Shown here: positions 1-12,600 of the stretch, piece by piece
How positions within the stretch are numbered: the stretch's first letter is position 1
How the letters are laid out: the number at the start of each line of letters is the position of its first letter
NCBI RefSeq assembly: GCF_051020765.1
Contig: NC_134944.1
Location: 2,914,001 to 2,978,000 of the forward strand
Direction: 5' to 3'
Length of the DNA stretch: 64,000 bases
From: Lasioglossum baleicum
Lineage: Eukaryota > Arthropoda > Insecta > Hymenoptera > Halictidae
The notes under the pieces: model-generated
Told to the model about the DNA's origin: nothing
Databases searched by the model: none
The model's input: the letters and a program-made list of their open reading frames with translations, nothing else
Program-made: the position numbers and the translations under genes

Positions 1-3000
1 CAGAAGGAAGAACTATAACAGCTTCGACCGTTACCGTTCGCAAACCGGCACTGTTCGACTCTCTCCGAAACAACTGGCATTCGACGATCGGTAGACAAAG
101 AACCTATAACCACCCCGGCGGAAATCGGAAACCAAGTGACGGACTAGTCACGGTCGAAGTACAAGAAAGAACATTGAAAAGCTCGACAAACCTGACGACA
201 CTCGATCAGAAAAATCCACCGGCGATCCTCCTCCAGTGTTGGCACTGTTAACGATTAAGCACGATTAAGCTTCTTCGGGCGTCGATCCAAACTCGATGAG
301 CACTGGATTATGTAACGAACGGTGGGAAAACATTCACGATTCACGATCACGAACGTGCGCCAGCTTTCTTCGAAAGATGGCAGCCGATTGAGAAAGGCGT
401 CGCTTTCAATCGGTGTCAATTGGATCAACGAAAGGTCCTTCAACGATCAATGAGTGGAATATTTTTCGAGCCGTCTCTCTTTCGAGATTTGAATTTCTAA
501 TTGAGCGATAGAGCCGGATGATACTTGCCTGTTAATAGAAAAAAATAATTCACAAGGCCCGTCGCGACTGTTACGAGGCCTTGCACGGATATGAAAGGGA
601 AAGCAGCTCGAGTATCGTTAATATACGAGCTCGCTTCGAAGACGGATACTCGATGACACGTGTTTGCAAATACAGAAGCCAACCGGGAAAGAAAAGACGA
701 GGACAAGAAATAGAGAATAAGAGACACAGCCAGAGAGAGTGTGTGTGTCTATATGTATTCTGGTTGGCCGACCGGCACGAGGAATTTCGCACGCTTCTCG
801 TATCGCGATCCGCGAGGACACGTGTTCCTCAATGCCACCGTTCCTCTCAATTTGACTTCTAGCGACCAATTGGGCATCGTTTTTTCTGCTCATTCTTTTC
901 CTGATACCTCGACAATGGAGCTAGTGGAATCCCGCAGGATCTCGCGTCATTTTTTGGTCTCGCATTTCGGAAATAAATAGTTGATGCGTAATCCCGCGAA
1001 TTTTGCCGAACTATGCGCGAATCATTGATACTAACTACATACATATTCGACCTACAGGTGGAGAGGCTGAATGAACTTTCTCCAGGATATCTTTACAATG
1101 ACTTGAGGAGCAATCTGGATGATATACAAAATTAATAGTCTTTGCTCTTTAGGATTATATTCTCAAAGTTCTATCAATTTTACCGTTTTCTTTTAAGCAA
1201 AATGGCCCTTACCCGACAACGGCGCGGCGTCGTTGACTAAAACGAAAGAACGATATCCTCCGATTCAACTTTGATTCAAGCGACTTCTTGGTATCGATAA
1301 AAGTTTAGTGGCCACTGACACTGATAACACAGGGACACAGTTACAGAACCGCTGCCGAGTATTATTTCAGCAAGTTTGGCTCCGATACTTGTGACATTAA
1401 CGAGCAACTCAGATATACGATCATATTGTTCCGTGTCTATAAATAATTTTACAACTAGACAGAACCAGAGACACGGCCGCCGTGCTATTTTCATCGACGT
1501 TCGCGCGTCCCACGCGCTATCGAATTGTCGAGATCGGAAGTTGTCAGTTCTTTTTGGCTCGTTGACCTTTTCCAACGCATACAGTTTCTCGTTGATAATG
1601 TTGCTAATGTTGTACAACCTTGTATACAGTTACCGATTTTTCTGTGTAGAAAAATAATTTGTAATCGGACGAGGGTTTGTCCGATTACAAAGAGGGATTG
1701 AGGGTTGCTTAATGGGAGTCACTGTACGTCCCCGCTATTATACATAGAAGAATGGCCCGACGTTTATGCAAAATCTATTCATCATTTACGAATAGGACTT
1801 TCATACCGTAAGAGGATATCGATAATTAAGATATGCAAATACAAACTTCTAGGGATAAACTTCTGATGGCTTTGATCGAATATTCATGTCGAAAAGCCAA
1901 AGGGAAATGAAGAACAACATTCAAATATTGTACAAAATAGCTACCAGTTTCTGTGCACTTCTGGTTCGAGACAGGTGTCAGACAGATCGTCAGCTACTCG
2001 AATGATTTTCGTCGCTTTTATTACAAAAATAGCCGCGAATGGCTTACAGTAACATGAAAAATGTTCGCTACTTCACGTGGGCAGTTCGTGTACACTGAAA
2101 CCTACTAACATAAACCTAACAATGCTCACATATACATTCGAAAGAAAGGAATGTCCCACATTTTCTGATTTCTGCCGAAGTTCTCGCCATCCTGCAACGT
2201 CTGAAGAAAATCCTTATCCAGCATTTCCAGTAGAAACAACGTCAGAATACTTGGAATAGTATTATTGGCTAAGGCCCTACTTTCCGATATTTAGTGGAGA
2301 GAATTTTTCATCCCCACGAGGTTTTCTTATATTCATGCACCTTCGAAATAAGGTCAGTCGCAATTTAGAGTCAGTCAAGCAAGTCAATTTTACCATAGCT
2401 CCCTATCGTTGTATATACCGTCGTTCACTAATGGCAGTTGAGCAGTATTGAGCACTGACAAGACACAGCAATAATATTTTTCGAAAGATTTGCCTGGGAC
2501 TATGAGGAATAGTTTTTTATTATAAACTTTACATTGCGAAACTAGAAGTTAATGAAATGCTTGGGTACTACAAATATATCAATTTGAAAGAGTGCTGCGT
2601 TTACGCGCAAGTGCGCTTTATAGGAATCGAACTGTATCCGAACTCCGATTTCTGTGGTAGACTCAGTCCCACGTGTCGTACTAAGACGTTATTAAATTGA
2701 AATATCTCCTGAACTATTAACTTTTCGACATACATAGGTTAGTACTTTTTTATAACGAATATGCAGCTGCATCGATTGATGTATTAAAAAGTAACTCATT
2801 CAATTTAAAAAAATGAAGGTGACCTTGATATCACTAAAAAAATGGCATAAAAACAAAATTTTTTTTGGCATCGTGTCAGCCCCATTGTACCATTCAACTT
2901 TGTCCTTACCATATTTTACGTATCTTTAGAAACAACAAAGATATTTGAGGTGCAAACGTTAGGTGACTCACCCTGTATACGCGTACGCGGTCACACGTTC

Positions 3001-4221
3001 AAAACGATAATCTAGCAGCATAGGGCAACGAAGAGCAACGAAGACGTTCCGGATTTCAACAAATAGAAATTGTATAAGTAAGTTTTTAATACGATTCATT
3101 CTACACATTCAGATAATGAAGAAACTTAAAATAAATTAGAGTCTTTAAACCATCTTTAATTCGTATTTAATTTTATGTCTTCAAAATATATGTAAATTAC
3201 AAATTACAACACATATGTTTGATAAATGCATTACAATTAATGGAAACAGAAAATATTTATGTATAATAATAGTTTACAATCAAAATAAACCCATGTGAGC
3301 CAGGTTCTGCAACCAAAAAGCTCTTTTCAATCTATCACATATGGATAATTGGAATAATATTGCATCATAAAAGTATAATATTTCATAACAAACCACGGAA
3401 AATAAATTTATTATACGTTTAAAAGCCATATATACTACAGTCATTTTAAATATGTTACGGAATATTTTTATATTTGTTCCCTAAATATGTCTCAAAATTA
3501 ATAATACCGTAAAATAATGATTTCATATATGTTCGTTGTCGAATAGAAATATCTCATCGCAAAATTATTAAGTTCTCATGTTTTTGAATAGAAATCAAAA
3601 GCAAAAATGCAAAAAATATAGTAAAAGAGAACGCATAAAAGTGACATTTAATATTCTACATACTAAACCACAGAAATATTTCTCCCTTTTATTCACTTAT
3701 GAAATACTGACAAACATATTTAATAACCATAGGAGTACCTAAAATTATATGACTTTTATCAAAAGTGTACCTTAGCTAAATTTGTATCACTCTTAAACTC
3801 ATCATAAACAAAGTTGTAAACATTACGTCGACTCTACAAACAATTCTGTATAGTATGTTCCATTGTCTTTATGAAAGTTACATGTAAAAGTAAAATGCAT
3901 ACACTATATATTACATGATATTTAAAAATTTTCTCTGATGTATGTACATTTTCGTAATCACGCATGTTACGATTACGAGGATATCTTCAGCGTTTACACA
4001 GCATTTTACAAAATTAGTACGTTAAGAAAACATCGAATTTGTCACAATTTATTCTTCACTCTTTTTTACCATGCGGAAGTGGTACTGTGCAGTCAAACTT
4101 TCCACCGAACTGTTATTATTTTTAATATCTTAATTATATAGTGCTATAACAGCAATTTTATATGAAGTTTGTTTAATAATTGATTTTACGTTTACATTGT
4201 ACATCCTATATTTAGTAACTT
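1..4221. other. Left flank with no recognised gene
   Basis: The first kilobase is richer in GC than the rest and has short overlapping open frames on both strands, but none shows a domain, a convincing splice pattern or a family resemblance. A motif ending CACCCTGTATA near 2970 resembles the ends of dispersed repeats elsewhere in the window. From about 3000 to 4221 the sequence is AT-rich and probably includes the 3' untranslated region of VMP1, which is read on the minus strand. Confidence 0.5.
1658..1691. repeat. Perfect short hairpin
   Basis: A 13-base arm, TTTGTAATCGGAC, is followed by an 8-base loop and its exact reverse complement. It is too short for a typical animal microRNA precursor. 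It may be the core of a small palindromic repeat; no function is assigned. Confidence 0.6.
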
Positions 4222-6758
4222 TTAATCGGTAGACAGTTTAGTTCGTTTACGATGATAATTTCTTGCCAACGCGTGAATAATTGTTACTAGGAAATAACAT
4301 ACCATCAACATTACAAATTTATCAAATAACCATGAAATTGTTGTTGCTCCATCCTGTAAATATAACATATCTTAATACACTTCCAGATATACAAAAAAAC
4401 ATAGTTAATTGAAAGTAATGAAACCATACCGCAGATGTTTTATCGTGCAACTTTTGTTTCTGTTGAATAAGATACTTCTTCAACGGCTCTTGGAACTTAG
4501 AACCCACATATGGCACAACTGCCAGTAACTTAATAAATTTATCTAGAAGTTCCTCATTAAAAGCTATAATTACTGCAAGCTGTTGAATGTGCATTTTTAT
4601 AACAGCCTTTCCAATGAGTGTTGCACCAAAAAATGTCCAAAAAGGAATTAGATAGTGACCACACGTCAGTCCAGCAAGATCAAATAATGGATTGGGGATC
4701 TGCAAATAATTTATTTTGATAATAACAAATCACTAATCGTTTATCCAGATTGTATATAGAACGAAATAGAAAAAATTTCTACAGTAGCACTCCGTTCATC
4801 GTTTATCCAGATTGTCAAACATAGTCCCTGTCCTTTTTTTAATCCGCTAATAAATTAAAAACCTGAGTTTACTAGTCAGAATCGACTGAGCTCGTGATGG
4901 CAAACTGTTTATTCAAGTATTATTATTATCCATATCCTTCATAGTTGTAATGTTTATGAATGTTTCATTTCTATTTTACTTGATTTCAACTTTTGCATGA
5001 CGATTAAACAAATATATATCATATTCGATTTAAACTGTGATAATCTCTAGAATAAATTTTTGCTCTTGGGGGGGATTAATATTTGTTCTCACAAGCCAAA
5101 CCTAATGTCCTTGCGATATATTTTTGCATTATTAAGAATAGAATAATACAAAAACGTTTACTTACTGAAGCACAGGCAAGGATTCCCCAGAAGCCTGCTT
5201 TTTGTACAAAATGTTTCATTGTTAGTTTGATACGTATCAGGAACGATACATTTTCACCATTTTCTAAAGCTTCTAAAGCTTCTAGCTCTTTCAAGTCTTC
5301 TTGATCGAATTTGTCGCTTTTGTTGTTCTGTCGACTAGTTCGCGCAGCTCTAGCCATAAAATACGGCGGTAATTCACCAAGGGCAGTACCAGCACCCCAA
5401 AGCATGGCTTCTACACGTACTTTTCTCATGATGTTTAATATTCCTGCTGTCCACATTGGATCAACTTTTGTGGGACATATTATTTGATCAGGATATGGTG
5501 GTTCGGGAAAATTAAGCGCACCGCACTCATATGCAGCCATTGTAACAGCTGCTATGTGTGGTCCTAAATAAAGTACGAAAGTATGTAAGCCGGTACCAAG
5601 ACCTACACTAGAAAGGACACCTAAACCTATCCAATATAACCACCAAATCACTTTGATCTCCCATGCTTTTAAAATCTGAAAATATGAAAATATTTAATAA
5701 TTTTAATCTCAGCCTTACGTCTTATATACTGAAACTATCAAAAATGTTCTTGGTAATAACAAAATCCGATCAATCACATGTTTTATTATCAGACCGCTTA
5801 TTATCAGGAGTTATACTATCACACTTTGTTGTCATTTACTATACACAAGTATACAGAGAATAATTAATTTATCTAAATAGCAACAGTGTGAGATACAGAA
5901 AAATAATCTCTTGCATTGCATTCCTAAATGTATCATCTGGTGGTATACCCAGTGCCGTATCAAAAAGGCATTTTTGGAATACTCTGTATATTTTAGAGCA
6001 CTTAGAGCAAATAAAACGTTGTATTTTAATATCAAAGTATGAAATAACAACAATTAAACAATAAAATGTAGATGTCTACTACATTACCACTATCATTGAA
6101 AGAATATTTATTTAAATGCAAGCTGTTCAAACGTTTTGAAAACTACAATTTTTTTTGTAGTTTGATGATACATGTTCTATCATCTATTCTCCACCATTTT
6201 ATTTTTATAAGAATATGTGAACATTAAATATTTAATATGCTCACACAAATAATTCTTTCAACAATCATATTCACGATTTTGATAGAATATTTTTTTCCAG
6301 AGATAGTTAATATTCCTTTCAGATAAGAACTTCTCTGTTCCTGATAGTATAAAGTATAGCGTTTAAGACATACATAGCTTGAAAAGTTTGACAAATACAA
6401 AGGTATCAAAATTTTAAGAAGATTTAATATTTACCTGTTGATGCGGGCCAACAATTCTACTTAACACCAGAAACAATACAATTATCGAAACTACGCTCCA
6501 TACTGTTCTCCTGTAAAGTAGCGTCTTATTTCCTAGGCTGAGTATATTACTAAAGAGTTCTCGAAAAAAATAATTGAGAGTAGTAATTGGATGTTGCCAT
6601 AATGTCAGACATTCAGGATCTATATTACATTCGTTATTCGAATTCTTTCGATCTCTTGAGAATTGTGTAAATGATTTCTTTGCCTCTATGTTTTGTTGAG
6701 CACCATTAGCAGGAGTTGAGTCTTTCACACGTTGAATGGCAGTGGTATTTTCCAACAT
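4222..6758 (-). CDS. Vmp1: Vacuole membrane protein 1 (VMP1)
   Basis: VMP1 is a multispanning ER protein of the DedA/VTT family. It acts in autophagosome formation and lipid scrambling. Four coding exons on the minus strand join in phase: 6758-6435, 5675-5166, 4699-4430 and 4353-4222, giving 411 residues against about 406 in human. Family-diagnostic stretches are visible: GLGTGLHTFVLYLGPHIA, NFPEPPYPDQIICP and GELPPYFMARAARTS in exon 2, and IPNPLFDLAGLTCGH then PFWTFFGATLIGKA in exon 3. The start is the ATG at 6758, chosen because an acceptor (TTTGCAG) lies about 20 bases upstream, so that exon begins with a little 5' UTR and at least one noncoding exon lies further upstream. The N-terminal 60 residues are poorly conserved, as in the family. 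All splice sites are GT-AG. Identity is highly confident; the C-terminal exon was assigned from its in-phase acceptor and its hydrophobic, basic-tailed sequence. Confidence 0.95.
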
Positions 6759-8349
6759 GGTATCGCCCAATTGATTATTCTGCAAATAAATAACAGATCA
6801 TTAGAACAGATCGTTAAAAATTTTATAACTATAATACTGTAATCAATTGTAATGATTGTTGTTTCATAATCAGTGTCATATATAAGTACTCCGAAAGTAA
6901 TTATATAACTGTCAATATTATTTATTGACATTCATTTACCACATCACAATTATATAACTGTTAATATTTCATTGAACTTCCAAGCATTCTCATATATTAC
7001 TAGCTCTGATATGGATTTTCGTTTATTTCTGCATTGTAGAAACCACTTGTACAGGTTACATTAGCAAGTTCAAATTATTTAATAAAATTATGTTTTAGCC
7101 TTTACATTATATAATAAAAATTCTAATCAATTACAATCTCAAATTGTATTATCAATTATATTCGTATTTATTCTCTAAATTAAATTTTACATATAAATGT
7201 TTGCTTAGGGCTTAGGGTTTACACTATTGACTATTCCTTAATTTATAAAATAAATTACAAATTGCACGTGAAACTTTGAACTATGGAAACATATTTGATC
7301 ATTGAAAACTGATTTCATATCAATTTTACAAAAAAAAAACAATTATATAGTACCTATTTCAAGAAAATATATTTTCGAACTACAATAAGATAAACAATTC
7401 ATTTTATCGAGTATTAGACACTGTATATGATAATATACCATAATAAAATACAAATGTGTTACCTTTTAACCTTAAAGTTCGAACGTGACGAAGCGTTGAA
7501 TTAATGTAAGATTCTTTTCCAAATCATCATGCAACGCACATTTGAGTAAAAACGGAATTACTTTGGCATGTATTAAATAATTGATAGTTACCATGTGCAC
7601 CGATGAAAGTTAACGTCTTTATTTAACTTAATTAATTAAACTGTCAACTCGACAGTAACGCGTGTATTACATTCATGTGTGCGAGTCATAGCACTTCCTA
7701 TATATACTAAAGACTAACGTACGTTAGCTTACGTATACAAAAATGACTAATCACTAATTTCTTTCAATGGTGATGGTATATATGCATCTTTCTACTCGCT
7801 TAGTATCACTTAAACTAAATTGTCGTATGTATATTGCCGTAACCTTATCTTATCATACTGAACACTTATGTATACATACAAGATACAAGGTATGCTGTAC
7901 TGTACATGGATAAGTTTCACAACGATACAATATCATGAACTTACCAATCAACTTCTTAGCGTGTTTTAAACAGGTTTCATTTAAACAATATTTTTCAATA
8001 AACGATATTTCATTTAAATACATACAGAACAAAATTTATTATCAGAATCTCTATAAGAACTTTTTCAAGAGAAACTAATAAATATATATATATACATCTA
8101 AAAATAATTATATTTGCGAATGTAAGAGAAAATAAAATGGAACAATAATTAAATATTAATTCTATATATATATATAATAATGAAATATCGAAACTTTTTC
8201 ATGTAATGAAAATAACCCCGTAGGTAAGCAAAATCAGCAAAATTCCGCCCACAGGGCGCAAGATTAGCTGAAGATTAGCGCATGAACAACAATGAACAAG
8301 ACCGCGACCATATAAACCCATAGACACGCATGTGTATCTTACAATTAAA

Positions 8350-8394
<45 letters not shown>

Positions 8395-9680
8395 CTTATA
8401 CATATAAATAGACCCGGTTTCAGATAACATACCTTATTCCAAGATTACATCTTTACTAGATGACGGTTGTGAGCAAAGTGCTATATATATAGTCTGTTGA
8501 GGGAATCATCGCCGCACACATCTCATTGTGTATAAATATTTATGGAAACTATAACTGTAATATATACAGGGTGTCCCAAAATTCCCTTCAAAATCCGGAA
8601 ATATGGGGGGTTCCTGAGGTCATTCGAAACGACATTTTCCTTTCCAAAAATGGCCACCGCGACTTTGTTTATATAGGAGTTATTATCAAAAAGCACGGAC
8701 CAATCAGAGCGCGACCTAGACGCGTGTTGGCAAAGTCGGTTTAGCGCGCCAGCAACGAACAAGAGTTTACAAGAGTTTGTCGATGATGTGTTTACGAGAT
8801 AATCGTAAAAAACTTTACTTATAAATCCAACAAGAGAAGGAACAGGAACTAATTGAATTAAAAACTCACTTATTCAGCCGTAAATCCACTTGCTGCTTCG
8901 AAATATGTGTCACTGGGTCACTCGGTGACGAACTGCACAGCATCTTCAGGTACAAGGCATACCGAAAGCTAAGAGCTAAGGGACGTACGGTCAGGTCAAC
9001 GAACTGCACAGCTGGTGGTAAGTAGTATTTATTTAGGTATACGACACAATACAATACGACAGCCTAAGGGAAGTGCGGTCATATCAACGATCCGGACTCG
9101 AGACTGATGAAAACGGTTCCATCCACTTGGAAACATTTTTAAAAAAGTAGGATATGTCCCAAATGGACATAATCAAAACGCGCCCCGATAATTTGATCCG
9201 TTCATTCTTTTCGAAAGGATATACAATCGCTAAGGTTCTCGCGAGGGGGCTAACCATGCTTTTGAAATTCCTCTGACATGTTTGTCAATGTACAAAATAT
9301 ATTTGTCTACGTATTTGGTAATGATATTCCTGAAGAGGTGGAATTAAAACGCTTGTTATAAATTTTTTAAGTAATTTTATTATACGAACAATAATGTGGA
9401 TATTCAAAGCCTCATTTATCGGCAGATACGTTGTTTTACCTCCAGGAGAATGTTCTGTGATCTCTTATCATTCGTTACTGAACTTTTATTATTTGAAACA
9501 GTTCCCTCGGAAAAGAAGACATCTACCAGTGAAGAGCAAAGGAAAGGGAATGATTATGATTACTTTATCGCTGCTTTTCACCCTTTGGAAGCAAATCACA
9601 CGAGTCTGGCGTTAATGCAAGACTTTGTTTTAATGATTAAAGGTTTAACAGAAGTTTGTATCATGTTAGATCTCTTAAAG
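6759..9680. other. Region between VMP1 and Mlc2: 5' UTR/promoter of VMP1 and repeats
   Basis: No coding sequence was recognised. The stretch holds the undetermined noncoding first exon(s) and promoter of VMP1, a long AT microsatellite at 8352-8390, and a repeat whose end TATACAGGGTGTCCCAAAAT begins at 8563. Around 8880-9100 related short sequences (for example CGAACTGCACAGC) recur as imperfect direct repeats. The short open frame at 9396-9821 overlaps the last exon of Mlc2 on the other strand and is a shadow. Confidence 0.5.
8352..8390. repeat. (AT)n microsatellite
   Basis: About 39 bases of uninterrupted AT dinucleotide, probably length-polymorphic. Confidence 0.9.
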
Positions 9681-12600
9681 TTAATCCTCATCTTCATCGC
9701 CTGTGCCAGTCAGCATCGCGATAAGACTTTGCGTATCAATGAAACCTTTGTCGTCAATGTACATATTGTCGTATGCATCATTGACTTCCTTCGCGGTAAA
9801 TTTGTCACCATAGGTCATTAAGGCATGCCTCAATCTATAAGAAAAAGATTCATATATTCTTACTACTTTTAACATTCCATTTTGAAACCAGGTTAATTGA
9901 TTTTGAAGAGTGTTTCAAGTTCTAAATTGAGTATATCAGACATTGTTGTCAGCAGAATATGTCTGACTTAGATCGTATAAATTAAGTCATCATACATATG
10001 TAATATACACGTATGTATATTCTAAATTAGACGTACCCATAAGAGTATCATATTTTAATAAAATTACACTAAGTACAATTGTTCAGAAGTATGTAGCTGC
10101 ATCAGCTTGTGACACGAAATGTAACGAACTTTCTACTCTACTCAATATTTGATAAAGTTAATCCTTTGCACTCGGGTGGCAAACTAAACAGTCCTTAAAT
10201 GTGGTTCAAGTAAATGCGTTTAACTTAATTTATTCTTGTTCGTAAAATATAAAATATTTTGAGCCACACGAAATTCCTGGTTTTGATAAAATTTCTGAGT
10301 TTGGAGTCAAAATGGCTTGAAAATTTCAAAGCGTTAACACTATGGACTGAATAGATATGTTACTCACCTTTCGCCATCAATTTTACCATCTACATCAAAG
10401 GTGTTGAAGGCAGCTATTACTGTTTCATCATCATCGGTACCTAAAATGACAGAATCGAAGTTAATATTACATGTTTACAGTTGCCAGATAGAAAAAAAAT
10501 AAAAGTAAAGTCGCGATCTAGCTCCCATCGCCTTGTAAACGCGGACCGCACGGCCGAAGACGCAACAACAGAAAGGAGCATGTTTACACTGCTCGGCGAC
10601 CGACGCAGCTCGAGTTTCTTGACTGCTCACGGGGATGCCCCCAGTGGAAGGGGTAGACGAAGGGACAGTGATCGTGGAGATCCTCAGGGAGCTAGATCGC
10701 AACTTTACTGTAACAGGAAAATTCTAGTTGACTTGAAAATTACCTGATCCGGACATGCGGGTTGCAAACAGATTAAGTAATTGAGTGAAGTTGATTGGGA
10801 CGGGAACTTCATTTAGCATATCATCAAGTTCCTTGTCAGTGACAAGCCGACCAACAGAGTCGAAAGTCGCACGGAGGTCGTTCTTTCCAATTACACCATC
10901 CTTGTCTGCATCCATAAGTTGGAATGCCTGGAAACACGTGATCACAATAATTAGCAGAATGTCTACTTCATTCGTATACGCTATATTTACATGCATAATA
11001 AACTACAGGTTTTAATTATATCTTAGATTATGCTAACCATTTCCCTTATAGTATAAACAGTACTAGTTAAGTCTTGATCTAATAAATGATACGTCAGTTA
11101 CGATTCACTTTTACATGTGTACGGACGCGTGTTCCAAACTTTGAAGTCGATTTCTTTTTGTTGACAAACAATTTTTTCAACTGTGGATTCATAAATCGAT
11201 CAGATATAATAGCAATTTCAAATAGTATATTATTTCAATATTTCTCTCTAATTTAAGTTTGTGAAAAGAAATAACCCTCAAAATAATAGTACAACAAAGG
11301 GTGTCTGTATAAACTGGTCTGAATCCTGATAATCCGATTAGCTGATATAATTCTGTAGAACAATTTCATTATATCTGAAATAATTATTTCAAATCAAATC
11401 CCATGTTATTTGAAAAGTGATTATTTGAAATACTATTTCAGAAGTACCCAGGCCTGTAAATAACGTGAATCTGAACGGGTTTAAAGATATTTTATCAGGA
11501 GCATAAAAAGTTTCTGGCTCAAAATCCTAAAAAGGTACTCGGGTAGCCGCGCCGGTTATTTGTTTTCGCAATTGTTTACGTCTCTTTTTATGGCTGACAC
11601 ATGTGGGTTGCCCCGGATTTATCCGAGTTTTCAGTGCAACCGGGGACATCCGGGGGGATTTTATTTAAGGATCCTGGTCTTCCGATATTACTCGCTTACA
11701 CTTGCTCCATTATCACTAGGGTCATCCCCCGCGAAATCCAACACTTTTTGGAATACTGTTTCGGATTTTGTTCAAATTTCAAAGGATTTTTCGATATCTT
11801 AACCGTTAGCACTCGAGTGTGATTATTCTTACACTATTGTTTACATTATTCAATTGTTGGTATCTAATCAATTACAAGTATTGTTAAATAGTCTAGGTCG
11901 GAAAATAGCTCCGAGAGTGCAAAGGGTTAAAAATTATTAATTTTACAGGCATGTAAGAAAAGTGTCGCCCTTTTATCATTAATTATAAGACTAGAACTAA
12001 TAAACCAATGAAAATGAGATTTCATGAGCTTATAGTGAAAACATAAGAGTATCTACGAAAAATGTTGTCATTTGAAAAAAATGTTTTTTCACCATTTATT
12101 TTGCAATTGTTCCTAAGCAAATGCAACGTTTTCATAGCATGGAACTTCTTAAAAATTTGAAAAAAATGAGGATACAGCCCCAATTGTCTACTTTTTGCGG
12201 ACCTGATTTTAAATAAGCGGAAACTTTAAAATTGACGAAATTAGAATTATTTGAAGTGAACGCTGCACCGCGATGCACAGCTTCGGACGGCCGCACACAG
12301 TGGGCTGGACCGAGAGTGACATTTCACTATAACTCTTGAACGATAAAAGATATCGGGATGGTATTTGCACTATAATTCATTATAAAATGATTTCTATCTA
12401 CTGATAATTATCGTAATAAATATGTAATGTCCGGGTTTTTATAGATGGCAACCCTTAAAACTCGCGATTTTATAGATGACGACCCTTGGTACATGTTACC
12501 GAAACGATCAGGAACGTACCTCTTTGAATTCGGCCACCTGTTTCTGAGTGAACATAGAAAACACACTGGATCCAGAGCGTTTTGCTTTTCGACTACCACG

